DNA of 64,000 bases from Phytoseiulus persimilis (lineage: Eukaryota > Arthropoda > Arachnida > Mesostigmata > Phytoseiidae), in NCBI GenBank assembly GCA_037576195.1, contig CM075104.1, forward strand, positions 13,718,211 through 13,782,210, read 5' to 3'. Positions 49,601 through 58,674 of this stretch are shown here, piece by piece. The position numbers were made by a program, and so were the translations under genes. How positions within the stretch are numbered: the first letter of the stretch is position 1; the number at the start of each line of letters is the position of its first letter. The notes beneath the pieces are model-generated. The model ran no database searches and was not told the DNA's origin. It saw only the letters and a program-made list of their open reading frames with translations.

Positions 49601-51011
49601 GAGCCGGGGCAGCCCGCATGACATGAGACAGCACAGAAAGTAATTACTTCGCCATGGAAGTGATCAGCGCCGTAGCCATCGCTCATCCCGGCCGCGAGGT
49701 AAGCGCAGTTGAGTTTGACCGCGGAACGTTAACTCGCTCACGATAGTTGACATCGCTGTTCAGCCGACCCAACGAACCCCACGCCGTCGCAAAAGCTCCG
49801 CCCTGATCAGAGGACGCGAGTCCAGTTTGTTGGACCGTGTTCGGTCATCCAATCATAGACCCTCGAGTGTCCAATTTTCGACAAGACCCGAGTTCTTATG
49901 GGCGCTGAAAAAAGTCTCGTTCTGCAACCGCGAGTTCTTCCCACTTTCCTCGACCTCCTGCTCGCTGGCCGTGATCGGGGCATGGGACGTTACCAAAAAG
50001 ACCTCCGGATACCTCGGTGCGTGCCTATTTTTATGCAGCTGCCGCCGTCGTTTCGTGATTCCGATGGGCCCGGAGCCTGGCTCTTGTGATCTTCTACGCT
50101 TCAGACGGTCTTTGCCGACAATGTCAGATATTCACGCTTAACGACAATAGACGAGGCCCTCACGCTAAAGGTCATTCCGGGACAAACTCGAACGTTTGAG
50201 CACTGAGTCAGGAGAAAAGCAGCGAACGACACGATATCAGAGGAGGTCGGGGACCCCCCTCGGAGCGCCCATTCGCAAGGTTCGACGATTCTTTCCGAGG
50301 AATTCTTGGTCTACTTTCTCTCGGCGCTAGGCAGCAGGACGACTCCCTCTCCGAGTTATCTCAGGCAATTGTCGGAGCTGAAGGGATATTAAACTCCACT
50401 CAATGTGTTCGATACCCCCCGTGAATTTCATGGGAACTCCGGGTTGAGACGAATACCATGCGGACAACAAACACAGCGAAGCGGCAGCCCGGAGGCCTAG
50501 CAGTTCTTCTTCCGTCCGTCGTGCATACTTCCAGTCGTGCCTCAAAGTCGAATCTTCGATTCCAGAACGCGTTCGACCAAACGCAGCCTCGCCATCGGGA
50601 CAAAGTGTGGAGGACGCATCCACCGGAGAAAGTGAGACTCTGTGCATCTGCTGGTGCAACAGGAGGCGATTCCCTCGAGCCTACATTCCTCGCAGCGTCC
50701 CTAATCAGCATCGACGCCCTTGGGATTCGAATCGATCATGTAGCTCACTAGCTATTCGTCATATGCATCAACCCCGTCCTCGATCAATAAGAGGTCGATC
50801 CTCCGAACGAGTTCCTCATTACAGCTGAGGACCATCGAACAGGGAGAGGAAACGGGAATAGAAGACGGATAACTCCAAACACGGCCGTTGTGACACTCGG
50901 CCCAGCAGCGGCGCCTGCCTTCTCTCCGAAAAGACCTCGCGGCAACATAGACCAGCGGACCAGCCTGTGACTTGGCTCTTGCCCTCCCCTAGCTTTCTCT
51001 GTTGTTCAAAG
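43654..51011. other. No firmly supportable gene
   Basis: Holds the second longest frame in the window (minus 43786-44466, 226 codons, serine-rich, no domain) and others at 45947-46396, 47173-47553 and 50458-50751. An ATG at 49654 gives MEVISAVAIAHPGRE followed directly by a good donor (GAG/GTAAGC, 49699). This could be a first coding exon of a plus-strand gene, and its phase would allow joining to 52345, but 2.6 kb separates them and no transcript evidence is available. Confidence 0.35.
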
Positions 51012-51147
51012 AAGAGGCTGAGCAGAATACGAGCGGAGTTCGGGCTCGCCGTTCCCTGCTCGAAGCTTTCCACAAAAGGCCAGAGCCAGGTCTACTCAGC
51101 AAGCTCAGTGTTCTCTAGGAGTCAAAGTCTCGAAAACAACTCTCGCG
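51012..51147 (+). CDS. Candidate internal exon, 45 codons
   Basis: The segment sits between a very strong acceptor (pyrimidine-rich CCCTAGCTTTCTCTGTTG, then TTCAAAG ending at 51011) and a consensus donor (GCG/GTGAGT at 51148). The frame open throughout reads KRLSRIRAEFGLAVPCSKLS and ends SQSLENNSR, starting at a codon boundary and ending after one base of the next codon. It is basic and serine-rich. Its end phase does not fit the exon beginning at 52345, so it may belong to another transcript or join an exon I have not found (one possibility starts near 51845). The minus strand over 50819-51073 is also open, which lowers confidence. Confidence 0.3.
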
Positions 51148-52347
51148 GTGAGTAGCGTGCGATTCGCGGAATTAACTCAAGGATGGCGTTCTTTGTGTGT
51201 CGAAGAATGCGGAACAGATGTAGGTTCAAGTTCTCAGAGCAAAGGCGTAGGCCAGTATGCTTCTGACCAATCGATCCGTTCGCAGGGATGAGAAAAACGC
51301 TGAGTTAATGAAGGTAGCTCCGTCGCCTCGACGCCTTTCTGAGGCAGTGTTCTGTTTCTCTCACGCGATCACAAACACAATAGTTTCACAAGCCAGGCTT
51401 TCAGAGAGCTTTGGCCTCGAGCCGGTATGCAACAAGAAATTCCCGGCGTGGGCCAGCCGCCGTGGAGAGTCGCTTTTCGTTTTCACTATAATTTTTTGAC
51501 TAGTTGACTCGATAATCATGCGATGAACAATAGCGTGGAGGGACGTTACACGCCAGCTCAAAAGAGATTCCGCGCGCCTCTCTGTCGTTTTCATCCTTGG
51601 CCGAAGCCTTTGTCTCGATGCAGCAATTCGAGCGAAACTTATTATTGTGTTCGTCCGCGCCTCTCCCGAACCTTTTGCCAGCGGCTCCCGCTTCTACCTG
51701 AACGATTGCCTGAAAGTGTTAGGCTTGGCTCCAGCTGGAAGACGGGGATAATCCGTCGAGATGGAACACGAACTCGAGCTCCCCGAGAAAGCAGCTCTTG
51801 TGAGGGGCAGAAGAAAGACGCCGCAAAATGCGCGTTTCATTGATGACAGAGATTTTCGCAACAAGCAACCCTGATGAGCAAATCTTGCGGACACTCCTCC
51901 ATCAGGCTCAGAGTGATGCTGTTCAAGAATGCTTCGTCGGAGATCGGTTGGCAGATGAATTTGGGCGTCGAAACGAAAACCGATTCACCGGTGTTGCGAG
52001 CGCGCGCGCACCAGTTTTGAAACTGTCCAATCTCCAACGTGTTCCTGACAAGCTGGCACAATCAGTAGACTTGAATCAACTAGGCTCCTGAGTACAACCG
52101 TTCCGAGCGGTTTCGTTGCGATGAATCGCGAACAGAAAGACACCGGCAATGTTCCTTGTTCTCTGATCGTCCTCGACGTCTGAACCCACTGACAATCACC
52201 ATTCTGGCTTGTGACAGAGATGGTACTTGCGGCGGGAACAGCGGATCCCCCGGCAGTCTACAATACGTCTCGCCCAATCTCGAGATGATAGAAACTTTTC
52301 GTGGACTTGGAACAAGCTTTGAAGTGAAAACTCGCTGTTAACAGAAC

Positions 52348-52550
52348 ATGTGGAAGTGCCGCTTCCGAGCGAACGAGGGCCGGGATTTGGTTCGCGAGAG
52401 GATTCGGGCCGACGTGATGGACTTTGTTCCATTGCCGACGACGGTGACAAAAGCTCGTTATGATGGTCAGGAGGAACCGGAAGACTGCGGCTTGCACAGC
52501 GATCGCTACAGGCCCGTCAGCAACGCCATGGCTCTCAAGTATCCTCTGAG
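52348..52550 (+). CDS. Candidate small gene, exon 1 (188-residue protein)
   Basis: ATG at 52348 with A at -3. The frame encodes MWKCRFRANEGRDLVRERIR followed by ADVMDFVPLPTTVTKARYDG and an acidic segment, ending SNAMALKYPL plus the first two bases of a codon before a consensus donor (AG/GTGAGT at 52551). An AG at 52343-52344 in the same frame means this could also be an internal exon with more coding sequence upstream. Exon 2 completes the split codon as arginine. The overall protein is small and charged, with no signal peptide or membrane segment, suggesting a cytoplasmic or cytoskeletal protein. I cannot name it with certainty. The size and charge pattern would be compatible with a small muscle filament protein such as myofilin, but that is a guess to be tested and not a recognised match. 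Confidence 0.48.
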
Positions 52551-52779
52551 GTGAGTTCGAATCGAGCTGACGCAGCGGTGTTCTCTCACAGCCGCTCCGC
52601 TTGCATATTAGAGCTGGCCGATCGATGGATTTGATCCGCTCCTCCGATTCTCTCATGGAAACTTTCAATCTGATTCTCAGAAGGAAACTTCTGAGCTAGA
52701 TTAATTTTCCCCAGAGAAATGGGGACGGTCGATCAATGCACGACACCGATGCGAGGTCCCTCTTCACCGTTTTCCACAG

Positions 52780-52996
52780 GAATTACGCGACCGGATCCGC
52801 CCTGGGTTGGCCGAAATCAGAATCTGCGAGAACTATGATGCCCACTTCGGAATACGCAAGAGCCGCACGGTGCAGCGTCTACGATGACGTGGATCTTGCC
52901 GACGACGAAATCGCCAAAAAACTCAGAGAAATGCGACCTCGCAAGGCGTTCACCATCGACTCGGACGAAGAAATCGAGGACGAACAAGGAGACAAG
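52780..52996 (+). CDS. Candidate small gene, exon 2 (acidic core)
   Basis: Follows a 229-base intron with a pyrimidine-rich acceptor (CACCGTTTTCCACAG) and ends at AAG/GTTTGT. One base completes the codon from exon 1, then 72 codons follow. The end of the exon is strikingly charged: YDDVDLADDEIAKKLREM, then RPRKAFTIDSDEEIEDEQGD. About a quarter of the 72 residues are D or E, far above what translated noise gives here, and this is the strongest single coding signal in the window. The alternation of acidic and basic clusters suggests a helical, possibly coiled or filament-binding region followed by a disordered acidic linker. Codon third positions favour G/C. The exon joins exon 3 at a codon boundary. 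Confidence 0.55.
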
Positions 52997-53287
52997 GTTT
53001 GTCTGATTTGGGCGTGGAATGTTCTGGGCACGGTTTTGCCGAAACAGCACTCTGGACCCACGTCGGGATGCCATCATGTCGGAATGCTCGCAAAAACTCT
53101 TCAGCGAGTGAATGATGCCAGCCGCGCTTCGCGATGCGTTCCGGAATTCGCAATGGAGCGCCAAAAGATTCCAAATCTCAAGTCCTCATCGGGAACATTC
53201 ACGAGTCGAGAATGCCCGCGGGAAGGGGCATTTTACTCGCATAGGAAGTTTCGGAAAACTGGTAGTCTTGTTCTCGTTCCGTTCCAG

Positions 53288-53434
53288 GTGGCGCCCTATT
53301 CGAAAATGCACTACTCGAACGCTCCGTCGCTGGTTCTTCGCCAATCCCAGGTGAGATCCGTGCCTTCTGCGGATCAGTACGAGAGAATGCTCGAAAAGTA
53401 TGGCAACACCATCGGCAAAAGCAGCTTACTCTGA
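53288..53434 (+). CDS. Candidate small gene, exon 3 (C-terminus)
   Basis: After a 291-base intron ending GTTCCAG the frame reads VAPYSKMHYSNAPSLVLRQS, then SVPSADQYERMLEKYGNTIG, and ends KSSLL at a TGA. With exons 1 and 2 this makes 188 residues. A GTGAGA after CAG at 53351 is a possible alternative donor that would drop the last 27 residues. The intron upstream (52997-53287) also happens to be open in the same frame, so retention would give a longer product. An AATAAA lies 118 bases past the stop, as expected for the end of this gene. Confidence 0.45.
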   Translation: MAPYSKMHYSNAPSLVLRQSQVRSVPSADQYERMLEKYGNTIGKSSLL

Positions 53435-53551
53435 AGGAGGACTCCTGCATTCCATCCTAGACGAGGGGTTTTGGAGAATCTACGCCTCCCCACCACGGAT
53501 CATTCAATGGAAAAAGTCCGCTGTAAATTCGCTTCAGGAAAAACTCATGTA

Positions 53552-53557
53552 AATAAA
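53552..53557 (+). promoter_or_regulatory. Putative polyadenylation signal AATAAA
   Basis: Canonical hexamer within GTAAATAAATCAG, 118 bases after the stop of the three-exon candidate gene. The spacing is normal for a short 3' untranslated region. On its own an AATAAA is weak evidence; here it agrees with the exon model. Confidence 0.45.
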
Positions 53558-54329
53558 TCAGACCCGGGATTTGATGTCCGATATCGACGCTTCCGGATGA
53601 CTGCCCTGAAAGAAAAGTCTCGTCCGCCTGCGGAGATGCTCGGGCACAACTGTTCGGCCGTTTCATAACCACTCCGGAGTCTAACGGGGAGCCCGCGGGC
53701 CCAGCCGGATGATTTAGGCCGTACGCTCTCACTCGTCCCTTCGATTCGACTCTTCCGGATTTTCGAAGAAACGATGTGATGTCGCAAGGGTATTGCAGGA
53801 GACCGTAGTCAGCGGAGCTATCTCATAACTCCTCAGCAGAGGCGACTGCCGACCGGATCGGAAACATCCAGGAGTCAACCGAGGAAGCCAACGAGCTGCC
53901 ACGGAATCTCGCACGTTGTTTCCGGCACGCGGCGGCGATTCAAACGAACTGTTGGCTAATCTTGGTTGTCTGCTGCTACCTCGTCAACCGCCACCACTCC
54001 AAAACTCTGGGTGGAGCATGCGAGTTTCATCTTTTTTTTTACGCGCTGTCGCTTTCGTGGTCGCTGACGTTATACGGATGCCGTCAACGCTAATATGAAA
54101 GTCACGCAAAATCCATGGCTGACATGATATTCTCTCAACGCAGACCGCCCTTCGCGAAACAACTCCGAGAGCCGGCATTGAGCCGTCGGGTAATGGAACG
54201 CCTACAAAAATATCTCGAGGAGAAGCTATTTGCCCTTCTCCCCGAGGTGGGTGTTACCGATGAGGCTTTCTGGTAGGTAAAAAATGCTCCCGAGGAGTGG
54301 GTTTCGTAACTCAAAGTCTGACGAACACA

Positions 54330-54499
54330 ATGACTCATCTCAACATCAAACACTCGGAATCGTCGTCGTCGTCGTCGGTGGTGGCGGCGGCGGCGGCGAG
54401 GACAGCCATAGGAGAACTCTTCTCTCGATCCGTCTCCGGACGGAAAACCGAATTCCGCGACTTCTTGGAACGGCTCCAGCTGGCAGGCTCACCCAACTC
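54330..54499 (+). CDS. Candidate first exon with Ser/Ala repeat coding
   Basis: ATG at 54330 opens MTHLNIKHSESSSSSSVVAA, an alanine run, then ARTAIGELFSRSVSGRKTEF and RDFLERLQLAGSPN, before a donor (CTC/GTAAGG at 54500). The Ser and Ala runs come from a TCG-GTG-GCG trinucleotide tract. The part after the runs has normal protein composition. The frame is open upstream to 54264, so an earlier start or acceptor is possible. An overlapping frame from 54317 (SDEHNDSSQHQTLG and a Gly/Val run) has a splice phase that would also work. Two of three frames are thus plausible and confidence is limited. Confidence 0.28.
54356..54400. repeat. Compound trinucleotide repeat TCG/GTG/GCG
   Basis: About six TCG units pass into GTGGTG and then five GCG units. 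In the preferred plus-strand frame these encode Ser, Val-Val and Ala runs. In the next frame they encode Val and Gly runs. A repeat of this type is likely to vary in length between individuals. Confidence 0.8.
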
Positions 54500-55124
54500 G
54501 TAAGGCTCGCCCCGAAGGCTGCCGGCACCGTCCCCGCCGTCGCCACCATCAGACTCGGGTCCCTTGCGGCCACGTACGAGCTTTCCGTTTCTACTCTTCC
54601 TCTCTGCTGCTATAGCTTTTCCCGATTACTACACCAGCTTCCACGGTCACGCTTCTTCCCCAAAGAGCAGGCGCTATGTCAGCCGATCCAGTTTGGGACC
54701 TTGAAGCGTTAATTTTGTTCCGAAGGCTTGATCATAGGCTTCGTCTCGATCCCTGCGATCAGTTTCAAAGCGGCCTCAGGTCAGGAGCTGACACAGGACG
54801 TTACTCCCCTCAAATATGCAGCAGTAACAGCTTGTGGATCGGATAATCAACACTCTATAGCCGAACGCACTGTCATCCATAGAAGACATTGGTGGGTCCG
54901 GATTTCTCTTTCCGAGTTCCCTCCCTCGTCGGCGAAACTCCGACCCGTTTGGAAGATTCTCGAATGAGATCGGCTTGTTCATTCCAGGAGCGTGTGAATG
55001 TACGTTCGATTCGGTATGCAACATCAATCGCGACAGTTCCGAACATCGCTGCGCCCTCACGCAGCTCGAATATCCTTTAGGGATATTTTTCTTCCTGTTC
55101 CGTTGAGCTCAAGTTCCTCATCAG

Positions 55125-55341
55125 GATTGCGAATCCGATCATACGAGACCTCTCGTCGTCGGTCCGCCATCCCGAAGTCCTCCACTTCTCGCCGAAGGTC
55201 GACGCGCCGAGTTTCCGGACGGAAATTTTCGGCCACAGCTCTCCGAAACAACGTTTGAGATCGTGCTTCGATCCGGTGGGGACGAGGAGGGAATTAGGCC
55301 GAAAGAGGCAAATTTGGCTAATGGCGAAGTGTCAGATTTGA
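55125..55341 (+). CDS. Candidate second exon; two frames plausible
   Basis: A good acceptor (TTTTTCTTCCTGTTCCGTTG then CTCATCAG, ending 55124) opens this segment. Joined to the 54330 exon (625-base intron), one base completes a serine codon and the frame reads IANPIIRDLSSSVRHPEVLH, then SPKVDAPSFRTEIFGHSSPK, ending at TGA 55339-55341. That would give a 128-residue protein. A different frame (DCESDHTRPLVVG, later EEGIRPKEANLANGEVSDLN) is also open and runs exactly into a consensus donor AA/GTGAGT at 55346, from which a 55510-55750 exon (NKELSRKYQDALLQRWKPPG) would be in phase. Only one interpretation can be right. An AATAAA occurs at 56117-56122. Confidence 0.28.
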
Positions 55342-57353
55342 ATAAGTGAGTGCGTTTCCCAGCGCACAGCGGAGTGTGCCGATGTATTCCGACGGTCACG
55401 TTGATCGTGTCCCGTTGCGCTAACCGAACACTGCCAGATACGAACTTGCGCCGACCGCAGCCAGCTTTGATGTCAGGTAGCTTCGAGACGCTTCTGTCCA
55501 GATCTCCAGCTCCGTGTTCACGGAATCGTTCTCGAAACCCAACGGTCCACCGAGTGATGGGATTCCGCCGGGATCCAACAAAGAACTCTCTCGGAAGTAT
55601 CAAGATGCTCTACTTCAGAGATGGAAGCCGCCCGGATTCGCTCGTAGCGGAAGTCGCTTCGTCCATCCGAGAGCCGGGGCGAAGTGGAGCCATTATTGGA
55701 GAGCAAAGTCCGAAGCGACGCTCGAAGTGGACGAAATTGGAAGAAGTTGAGGCGACAGGTTCCGCCGCTGCTTAGGAAACTTCAGCGCCGCACGGTGTGG
55801 AGCAAAGAGCAGGGAGCCGCGATTTTTTTCCAGCCAGGAAAACAGCGAGTGCGAAAGAGGGAGAGGAGGCGACAAGCGCTGACTCGGCAGTGTTATCACA
55901 AACCTTGAAGCCTCCGCTGAAACAGCATTGTGTCAGAAAGGAGAGGAATCCGTGTCGAGTCGGGAACTCGTGTCATCGGACTGCAGTGTCGGATCGCGGT
56001 GTTCGTACAACGAAGCAACGAAGGATCCCGAAGGGCGCCAATCATCAACTCGTGAATGAATCATTTCCCTTCGGGCTGAGTGTATTGATATCCGGTTCTT
56101 GAGTCCCGACTACCGCAATAAATGCTGCGAGCAAGTCATGAATTCGGAAGATCCGAACATCTGACGAGGAGGAAGGTGGAGCGCTCGACCGCGTGTTTGG
56201 GAAAACAGAACATTTTCTCTCTTGAAGTTCATGAGTGTGTGAATCGGTTTGGTTGTCATGGATCGCGAGGACCTGATCCGACCGAGTACACGGACACGCA
56301 GGACCGAAAGCCAGCAACAAGTGTGGAGGGACTCGGGCGTCGGGTGGCCCTTTCCTTTGAGCGAGGACCAAGCGAGGACTTGCGACCGGCGAGGGAACGA
56401 TCCAGAGACTGGCGGTCTTCCCTCCTTCAACGACGATCACTTCAGGCGGCCCTCGATGCGACTGACGTTTGTGTAGTAATCGCGGGCTCCTTCCGACTTT
56501 TCTTCCCGCCCGTTCACTCACTCGAATTGTGCTCCGTCGTTTTCTTGTGTCATCTGCAGTGACCGATATCGCCGGTGTTGTGCCCGTTCGTTGGATTATT
56601 CGCTTCTGCTGTCATTATCGTCGCTGTGGATTGGTTCCTGATCTTCACCAAAGTCGGAATCGGCGCCGGCGAAGTGCATCTGTTCTCTGTAGATGAGGAT
56701 CGCGCGCAATCCGCGAGGATGACTCGACGGTGCTAGAGAGGACTCGAAAAGAGGTGGAGGTGGATTGGGAAACCCAAAGCGCCTCTCAGCGCCGGAAACT
56801 GCCTCAACAGCCCAGCCGAATGTTAACGATGTGTGCCTGAAGAGTTATAGCGTCGTCTTCGTAGTCGTAGTGCCTCGAGCGGATAATGTTATCAACAGCT
56901 TGGTGCCAACAGGGTGCTCTGTCATCAATGTGTTACGTTTCGTCCGACCGAGTGAGGGCTTCCTTGGAGCAAGAGGAAACAACTTCAAACCGCCGCATGG
57001 ATTTAGTCGACACAGGATTCTCGACTTCTTGAGTGTCTGCGTTTGCCAAGGTAAAATTCCCTTCATTTCACCTTAGGTATGTTCTTTGAAAGAATCACCC
57101 TCCTTCCCGAGTTCAGGATCCCCTCTGCAAAATGGGGAGCCCAGAAAGATTCGGAGGAAGAATCACTAGAATCGAGAAGGCACGGAGACGAGGCAGCTGC
57201 CGTGGAACCGAATCACCGGCTGTGTTTTTACTCAGAGGATGGATTCCTCCCTCGTTCAAAGGAGCACGTTTGCGGAATGCGGCTCTTTCATCGCGTTCCG
57301 TGTCTCCGCAGAGCACAATGATCCGAGCGCGTCCGATCGACATCGGGACGTGT
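55342..57353. other. No firmly supportable gene
   Basis: Includes the possible exon at 55510-55750 described with the preceding entry and an AATAAA at 56117-56122. Other open frames (56045-56521 minus, 56122-56562 plus) overlap one another and show no domain. Confidence 0.35.
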
Positions 57354-57605
57354 TTAGTCACCATTGATGGCTTTTTTTATTTCACTCGATTTATTGGCGC
57401 CGAAGCGCCTCTGTATATCTACGGCAAGCTTGTGCTCGGCTCCCCGATTTTCTCGTGGGCTCATTTCCCGCAAATCGGATCCGTTTTCAGCTGTTCCGAG
57501 CAGACACCACGCTTCACTCGATCGATCCCGATACTTCATATCTCTCGGAAGTGTTCTTCCCTCGCGTATGATCTCGAGAGGGAAAGTTGCGCGGAGCCAA
57601 ATCAT
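57354..57605 (-). CDS. Weak candidate open frame, 83 codons, acidic
   Basis: The minus strand reads from ATG MIWLRATFPLEIIREGRTLP through ENGSDLREMSPRENRGAEHK to EIKKAINGD and a TAA. About 16% of residues are acidic and lysine is normal, which is unusual for this window. The plus strand is open over the same interval with the same codon boundaries (part of 57132-57716, F/Y/I-rich), as happens opposite a real coding strand. Choosing the minus strand rests on composition only. No domain, splice or polyadenylation evidence. Confidence 0.2.
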   Translation of the reverse strand: MIWLRATFPLEIIREGRTLPRDMKYRDRSSEAWCLLGTAENGSDLREMSPRENRGAEHKLAVDIQRRFGANKSSEIKKAINGD

Positions 57606-58656
57606 GCGAACGACCCGACAGGAAACCGAGCTTTTTCTCCCGGCCTTCGTTCATGCTCCGAGTGTTCCAAGACGGTCAGAAGCCTCCAAGGCCGAGAAGC
57701 TCGCTTGACCTTATGATTGCAAACGAGCCAGGGAGATAGACCCACGGAGCGCCGAGATACGGAGAGAGTTTGTCCGCTCTATTGGCTCTGATTACAGCTA
57801 TAAATTATGAAGTCCAGAGATACACGTCGATAATTTCGCTGTCAGCGGAGCGTCCAACGCCAGCGCTGCGTGTTCACCAGCCCGCAAGGAGGCCGCTGGG
57901 CACGACGGACGTCAGCTGGGCGGCACGGCGTGACCCGTCGCACGGCGGGCGAAAATCAACGGCCGTCACTCCTCACACTCTACTCATCAGATGAGCGGAT
58001 AGAATGGCACCACACCCGGAGCTGTGACTTCGAACACATTCGTTGCGGGTGGCGATCTATCCCCCCAATCTAGGAGCGCACGAGTTTTCCCCGCCGGAGG
58101 ACAGAGATTGCCTCGCGTTCTCGGAAGAGTTTCGACCTGTTCGCACGCGGGAAGAAAACGCCATGTCGCCACGACATCAACTGGGTTTCAGCCCGGCCGG
58201 TCAGCGGGGCTCTCGCTGTTTCGATGTTGTACCGCTCCCTAGGTGGGTCGTTCGTTGCTTCGTGGGGTTGACTCGGATCGTGCGTTCGTTAGTCTTGTCT
58301 GAATGGAGTCATATCCGAGGCGCCTCGCTGTCGGTAGTGGCGGGTTTTGGCGATGAGAAGCAACTCGCGTATGCCATGCCGCCGTCAGCGAATCTGGGCA
58401 AAGTGCCAGTGATCTACAGCAACAAACGATGTGAGACAATTTTCGTGCACAACCGCATTCATTCGCTTCCTCGCTCGCCAGCTAGCCTGCCCGCTCACTC
58501 AATGTCAACGGGCGAGGAAGAGGAGCCAAACGACTCCAGCCAGGAAGTTGCTGGCTCTATCTGAGTCCAGTCAATCAAATCCGGAGTCAAATACTTTGGA
58601 GCGCTTGGTCGCACAGTCAACGGTTAATTGCGCCCGAACACGTAGTCGTTCGTCGT
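57606..58656. other. No firmly supportable gene
   Basis: A plus-strand frame at 58043-58564 ends in a stretch with protein-like composition (KQLAYAMPPSANLGKVPVIY, later STGEEEEPNDSSQEVAG). Its first half is noise-like and no splice partners were found. Confidence 0.35.
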
Positions 58657-58674
58657 CCCCCCCCCCCCCCCCCC
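58657..58674. repeat. Poly-C run (18 C)
   Basis: Eighteen consecutive C bases preceded by CGTCGT. The complementary strand is poly-G and could form G-quadruplex structures. Long C/G mononucleotide runs are uncommon in animal genomes and are prone to sequencing length error. Confidence 0.85.

Noticed and set aside
57132-57716. Plus-strand 194-codon frame rich in F, Y and I
   Set aside because: Shares codon boundaries with a more acidic minus-strand frame and could be its mirror image; no hydrophobic segment long enough to argue for a membrane protein.
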